A stretch of DNA of 53,358 bases from Bryobacteraceae bacterium (GTDB lineage: Bacteria > Acidobacteriota > Terriglobia > Bryobacterales > Bryobacteraceae), in assembly GCA_019187195.1 (NCBI GenBank), contig JABAQT010000079.1:1-53358 (forward strand). Reading direction: 5' to 3'. The notes under the pieces are model-generated. The model was not told the DNA's origin. It saw only the letters and a list, made by a program, of their open reading frames with translations, and did no database searches. This document shows positions 50,205 through 53,358 of this stretch, in pieces (the stretch's first letter is position 1; each line of letters starts with the position of its first letter). The translations under genes and the position numbers were made by a program.

Positions 50205-50993
50205 ATGTTCCCGAAGATCTTTTCCGTTGGTAGTTTCTTCCTGCCCACCTATGGTGTGCTGGTGACGCTTGGATTCCTGCTTGGGCTGTGGGTGACGGGG
50301 AAGCTCGCACGGCGGAAGGGGCTCGACCCGCAGATGGCGACCGACTTAGGCATCTACGTGGCTTTGGCTGGCCTTGCCGGCGCCAAGCTGATGATGATTC
50401 TTTATGACCTGCCGTATTACGTGAAGAATCCGCTGGAGATCGTATCGTTTTCGACGCTTCAGGCCGGCGGCGTGTTTTTCGGAGGCTTGATCGGAGCCCT
50501 GATCGTGGCGGTGTGGTATCTGCGGTCGCGCAAGTTGAGTTTCGTGAAAGTGGCGGATGTTTTCGCTCCCGGGATTGCGTTGGGGCATGCCATCGGGCGG
50601 ATCGGATGCTTTTCGGCGGGCTGTTGCTGGGGGCTGGAGTGCAAACTGCCATGGGCGGTGACTTTCAACGATCCGGAGGCGTACAAGCTGGTTGGCGTGC
50701 CGCTGGGGATACCGCTGCACCCCACGCAGCTTTATGAATCGATTGCGGAATTCCTGATTTTCGCGATTTTGTACCGGCGCATCCGGCGGCCGCACCGCCA
50801 AGGCGCGGTCATTGGGCTGTACCTCGTGTTGTATCCCACGGCGAGGTTCCTGGTGGAGTTTGTCCGGGCGCACGACCAGGCGAACCCGTTCGGGTGGGTG
50901 TTGACGGCGGCGCAATGGACGACGCTGTTCCTGATTCCGCTGGGATTGTGGCTGATGAAGGGACGGGAGCGGGAAGCGGCGGTGGCGGCGTAG
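50205..50993 (+). CDS. lgt: prolipoprotein diacylglyceryl transferase
   Basis: Lgt attaches diacylglycerol to the lipobox Cys of prolipoproteins, the step before LspA. This 262-residue membrane protein has about seven helices, the N-terminal LPTYGVLVTLGFLLG, and GGVFFGGLIGA. The Lgt signature is HAIGRIGCFSAGCCWG, and HPTQLYESIAEFLIF and the RFLVEFVRAHDQ segment follow. Its ATG directly follows the lspA stop. The pair performs consecutive steps of lipoprotein maturation. Confidence 0.97.
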   Translation: MFPKIFSVGSFFLPTYGVLVTLGFLLGLWVTGKLARRKGLDPQMATDLGIYVALAGLAGAKLMMILYDLPYYVKNPLEIVSFSTLQAGGVFFGGLIGALIVAVWYLRSRKLSFVKVADVFAPGIALGHAIGRIGCFSAGCCWGLECKLPWAVTFNDPEAYKLVGVPLGIPLHPTQLYESIAEFLIFAILYRRIRRPHRQGAVIGLYLVLYPTARFLVEFVRAHDQANPFGWVLTAAQWTTLFLIPLGLWLMKGREREAAVAA

Positions 50994-51149
50994 TCCCCCA
51001 CGGCGATGACCTTAGTACCCTTAGGGTCATAGTTTGTCCTAGGTTGGGGCAAGGGGGAGCAAATGGAACGCCTGTATTGGCTTCGGGCGCGAGTTGGCGC
51101 GAAGAAGCTAGTACAGCGGTAAGGGTAGAATGAATCTTCGTACGGTGAT
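50994..51149. other. intergenic region with short palindromes, no gene seen
   Basis: The left part of the 301-base gap between lgt and the TadE-like gene has no convincing reading frame. It contains ACCCTTAGGGT (51017-51027), a 5-bp inverted repeat, and the palindrome CCTAGG (51038-51043). These share the CTTAG/CTAAG theme of the hairpin further right. They may belong to termination or to regulation of the downstream cluster. Confidence 0.35.
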
Positions 51150-51179
51150 GCTTAGGATCATCCTTAGGATGAACTAAGC
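51150..51179. other. two-tier hairpin upstream of the Tad-like cluster
   Basis: GCTTAG (51150-51155) pairs with CTAAGC (51174-51179). Inside, TCATCC (51158-51163) pairs with GGATGA (51167-51172) around loop TTA, leaving a small internal bulge (GA opposite A). The same segment also contains the direct repeat CTTAGGAT (51151 and 51163). It could terminate the ileS-lspA-lgt transcript or act as a regulatory structure for the next operon; no T-run follows. Confidence 0.5.
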
Positions 51180-51294
51180 AAACCCCGGCAATCCACCCCA
51201 CGATTCTGCTGATTTTCCCTTCCACCTTCCGGCAGTAAGGTGGATCTTGAGGCGTTTTCCGTTCTCAATCCGTACGTCAGGATAGGTTTCTGCC

Positions 51295-51840
51295 ATGCAC
51301 CCAGGTATTTCCGATCGATCTGTTGAGCCGGATTCGCGCGGCCAAGGGGTTCGAGAGCGGCGGGTCAGCGAGACGCGGAGACGGAAACAACCCGGGCACG
51401 CCCTGATGGAGGGCGGGTTGGTGCTGATCCCGTTTTTCGCGCTGTTCTTCGCCATTGTCGATTACGGGATGGCGATCTTTCTCAAGAACACCTTCCAGCA
51501 TGCCGTCCGCGAGGGTGTCCGGTATGCGGTCACCTACCAGACTCTGAACGGCTCGACCGGACAGGACGCTTCCATCAAGTCGGTGGTGCAGACCAACGCG
51601 ATGGGATTTCTGAACGGAACGAACGCGAACCTCATCCAGATTCACTATTACGACGGAAGGACGCTGGTGGAAACGGGCATGAACAGTCCGGGGAATATTG
51701 TCGAGGTATCGGTACAGGGCTATCAGTGGGGCGTGATTGCGCCGCTGCTGCGGAGCGCGAGTCCGATTACATTGACTGCATTCTCCTCGGACCGCATGGA
51801 GGCGCTGCCTGACGGGGTATTCTCGCCGCCGCCCAGGTAG
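51295..51840 (+). CDS. TadE-like pseudopilin
   Basis: This 181-residue protein carries the TadE signature: basic residues, then GHALMEGGLVLIPFFALFFA and VDYGMAIFLKN, with a conserved Glu at the start of the helix. The C-terminal domain is beta-rich. TadE-type proteins are minor pseudopilins of the Tad/Flp type IVc pilus system and are cleaved by the prepilin peptidase TadV. The first 35 residues (rich in Arg and Ser) are longer than usual. The ATG at 51295 is the only good start seen, with a weak AGG upstream. It leads a run of three similarly built genes. Confidence 0.85.
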   Translation: MHPGISDRSVEPDSRGQGVRERRVSETRRRKQPGHALMEGGLVLIPFFALFFAIVDYGMAIFLKNTFQHAVREGVRYAVTYQTLNGSTGQDASIKSVVQTNAMGFLNGTNANLIQIHYYDGRTLVETGMNSPGNIVEVSVQGYQWGVIAPLLRSASPITLTAFSSDRMEALPDGVFSPPPR

Positions 51841-51872
51841 GCCGCGGAAACAGATCGTGAGGGGAGGAAGGC

Positions 51873-52538
51873 ATGAACCAGAACATGAGCGTGACACAAC
51901 GGCGCAGGAAGCGGCAGCGGGGCAGCAACATCATGGAGTTCGCCCTGTTGAGCATTTTCCTATTTCCCCTTTTCATGGGGACCATCACCACCGGCATGGG
52001 TTTGGGAAAGATGATTCAGACGGCGCAGATCTCCCGCGACGCGGGGCACATGTTTGTGCGGTTGGTGGATTTCTCGCTGCCCGCCAACCAGGATCTGATT
52101 GTGCGGCTCGCCAACGGGATGAACATGACGCGCGCGGGCGGCAACGGCACGGTAGTCCTGACCCAGGTGCTGATGATCGGAGACGACGAGTGCAATTCGG
52201 CGGGGCTGGCGGGGACCAATTGCGCCAACCGCTACTATCCGGTGATCACACAGCGAATCGTGATCGGCAACCCGTCGCTGTACACGAGTTCCATCGGCAC
52301 GCCGAGCGCGAATCTGATTCACGCCGACGGAACGATCGACGTGAACGACTATTTGAGCGATGTCAGTTGCCGGGCACTGACACTTTCCACCAACACTTCG
52401 CCGAGTCCTTATATCGGTCTGCTGACGCTGAACGCTTCCGAGCGGACTTACATATCGGAAGCGTATTTCACCGCGCCGGAGCTGGCGTTCCTGAACAACA
52501 ACCGGCCGGTCAACATTTACTCACGCAACTATTTCTAA
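51873..52538 (+). CDS. TadE/TadF-like pseudopilin
   Basis: This 221-residue protein has a basic N-terminus and a TadE-type helix (QRGSNIMEFALLSIFLFPLF), with Glu at the expected position after the cleavage region. An exported domain of about 170 residues contains a likely disulfide (DECNSAGLAGTNC). The ATG has a strong ribosome binding site (GAGGGGAGGAAG). It is the second gene of the cluster and probably packs with its neighbours in a pilus-like fibre or its base. The exact role is not known. Confidence 0.82.
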   Translation: MNQNMSVTQRRRKRQRGSNIMEFALLSIFLFPLFMGTITTGMGLGKMIQTAQISRDAGHMFVRLVDFSLPANQDLIVRLANGMNMTRAGGNGTVVLTQVLMIGDDECNSAGLAGTNCANRYYPVITQRIVIGNPSLYTSSIGTPSANLIHADGTIDVNDYLSDVSCRALTLSTNTSPSPYIGLLTLNASERTYISEAYFTAPELAFLNNNRPVNIYSRNYF

Positions 52539-52551
52539 AGAGGCAGGCAGA

Positions 52552-53358
52552 ATGAAACCCAACTCAAAACCAGTCAATCGCAAGAAAAAAGGGTTCGTCA
52601 TTATCACGGGCGGGTTGATGCTTCTGTTCGTCATTCCGGTGGTAGGTCTGGCGATCGACGCTTCGTTTCTGTTTGCCGTGAAAGCGCGGCTGCAATCGGC
52701 GGCGGACGCCGCGGCGCTGGCGGCGGCACGGTCCCTGTCCGTTGGTCTCACGATGGCGGAACAAGAAGGTTCGGCGGTTTCGCGGGCGGAGGCTTTCTTC
52801 GGCGCGAACTATCCGCCGGGGCTGTTCAACACGAACAGCCGTAGTCTATCGGTGGAGGTGGCGGAAACAGGCTTCCGCACGCGTACCGTGACGGTGACGG
52901 CGGCGGTGGATTCGCCGCTGTTTTTCATGCGGATATTGGTCAACTCGCCAACGACGATTGTTTCCGCGACGGGGAAGGCGTCGCGCCGTGATGTGAACGT
53001 CATCCTGGTTCTGGACCGCTCGGGCTCGATGAACAGCAATGGCGGCTGCCCCGCGATGCGGAGCGCGGCCAAAGGGTTCGTGAACCTCTTCGCCAACCAG
53101 CGCGACCGGCTGGGGATGATCACCTACGGCATTTCCTATGCCCTCACCTATGCGCCGAACATGAACTTCAAGACCAGCAGCCCGACGCTGCCGGCGGTGA
53201 TCGACACGATTACATGCAGCGGCGGAACGGGGATCGCGCAGGGGTTATACAAGGGATATGAGCAGATCGCTCAGATCAACGAGCCCGGCGCGCTGAACGT
53301 GATCCTGCTCTTCACGGACGGTGTGCCGAATACGGTTACCGCCGATTTTCCGGTGAAT
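52552..53358 (+). CDS. TadG-like membrane protein with von Willebrand A domain (3' end missing)
   Basis: The gene reads from ATG 52552 to the right edge without a stop (269 codons present). The N-terminus has basic residues and a TadG-type helix (GFVIITGGLMLLFVIPVVGL, then AIDASFLFAVKARLQSAADA and AALAAARSL). From about residue 145 a vWA domain begins: VNVILVLDRSGSMNSN carries the DxSxS metal-binding (MIDAS) motif, and LLFTDGVPNT has the later conserved Asp. TadG-like proteins with vWA domains occur in Tad clusters of many bacteria and may anchor or adhere at the envelope. The ribosome binding site GAGG lies about 10 bases upstream of the ATG. Confidence 0.85.
   Translation, partial: MKPNSKPVNRKKKGFVIITGGLMLLFVIPVVGLAIDASFLFAVKARLQSAADAAALAAARSLSVGLTMAEQEGSAVSRAEAFFGANYPPGLFNTNSRSLSVEVAETGFRTRTVTVTAAVDSPLFFMRILVNSPTTIVSATGKASRRDVNVILVLDRSGSMNSNGGCPAMRSAAKGFVNLFANQRDRLGMITYGISYALTYAPNMNFKTSSPTLPAVIDTITCSGGTGIAQGLYKGYEQIAQINEPGALNVILLFTDGVPNTVTADFPVN

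Noticed and set aside
1..53358. CRISPR array, prophage or insertion sequence
   Set aside because: I saw no regularly spaced direct repeats, no transposase or integrase-like protein, and no terminal inverted repeats flanked by target duplications.

Overview
The window comes from a GC-rich bacterial chromosome. Its gene content points to the Acidobacteriota, most likely the Solibacter/Bryobacter branch: a beta-propeller (SBBP) protein with C-terminal SLH domains, cytochrome c fused to a copper-monooxygenase-like domain, proline- and tyrosine-rich Tat components, small basic 'RMKxYWAxRR' proteins and a Cys-type sulfatase with a Tat signal. This placement is an inference from gene content, not from a marker-gene tree. 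Genes are dense, often overlap by 1-4 bases, and several convergent pairs almost touch. I saw no insertion sequence, prophage or CRISPR array. One tRNA (Ala, CGC) is present.

Layout. 1-3483: the start of a cupin gene, a ComM/YifB ATPase, a small secreted Cys/His protein with a secreted thermonuclease, and a cysteine hydrolase. 3503-19246: a large energy-conversion block. On the minus strand are two near-identical NhaD/ArsB-type antiporters flanking a CBS-domain protein, then the flavin transferase apbE. Divergent from apbE is a plus-strand operon: rnfB, a giant 2-oxoacid:ferredoxin oxidoreductase, rnfC, rnfD, rnfG, rnfE, rnfA, a small Cys-rich membrane protein and a ferredoxin-NADP reductase. 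A good sigma-54 promoter match lies in front of rnfB. 19276-25073: a shortened PIN-domain gene and two paralogous secreted proteins on either side of a large propeller/SLH surface protein. 25252-30897: a membrane protein with a degenerate GGDEF domain, a GT39-type glycosyltransferase, a GT2-methyltransferase fusion, tRNA-Ala and another methyltransferase. 30894-37984: a small coiled-coil protein, tatC, tatA/B, a membrane protein with a JAMM-like domain, a sulfatase, rsmI, ridA and pyrD. 38225-43145: transhydrogenase pntAA-pntAB-pntB followed directly by ppk1. 43147-46739: two c-type cytochrome proteins and an acyl-CoA (malonyl-CoA-like) synthetase. 46891-50993: ileS-lspA-lgt. 51295-53358: the start of a Tad-type pilus/secretion pseudopilin cluster, with two TadE-like proteins and a TadG/vWA protein that runs off the end.

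How it fits together. The main system is a ferredoxin-centred module. The oxidoreductase makes reduced ferredoxin and carries its own tethered ferredoxin-like domain. Rnf would move the electrons to NAD while pumping Na+ or H+, and ApbE would flavinylate RnfD and RnfG. The neighbouring FNR can exchange ferredoxin electrons with NADP, and the two NhaD-like antiporters can couple Na+ and H+ gradients. PntAB, encoded 19 kb away, adds NADH/NADPH exchange. The most unusual points are the oxidoreductase gene between rnfB and rnfC, its roughly 1,640-residue architecture with two large insertions and a C-terminal ferredoxin domain, the NqrM-like small protein after rnfA, and the sigma-54-type promoter.
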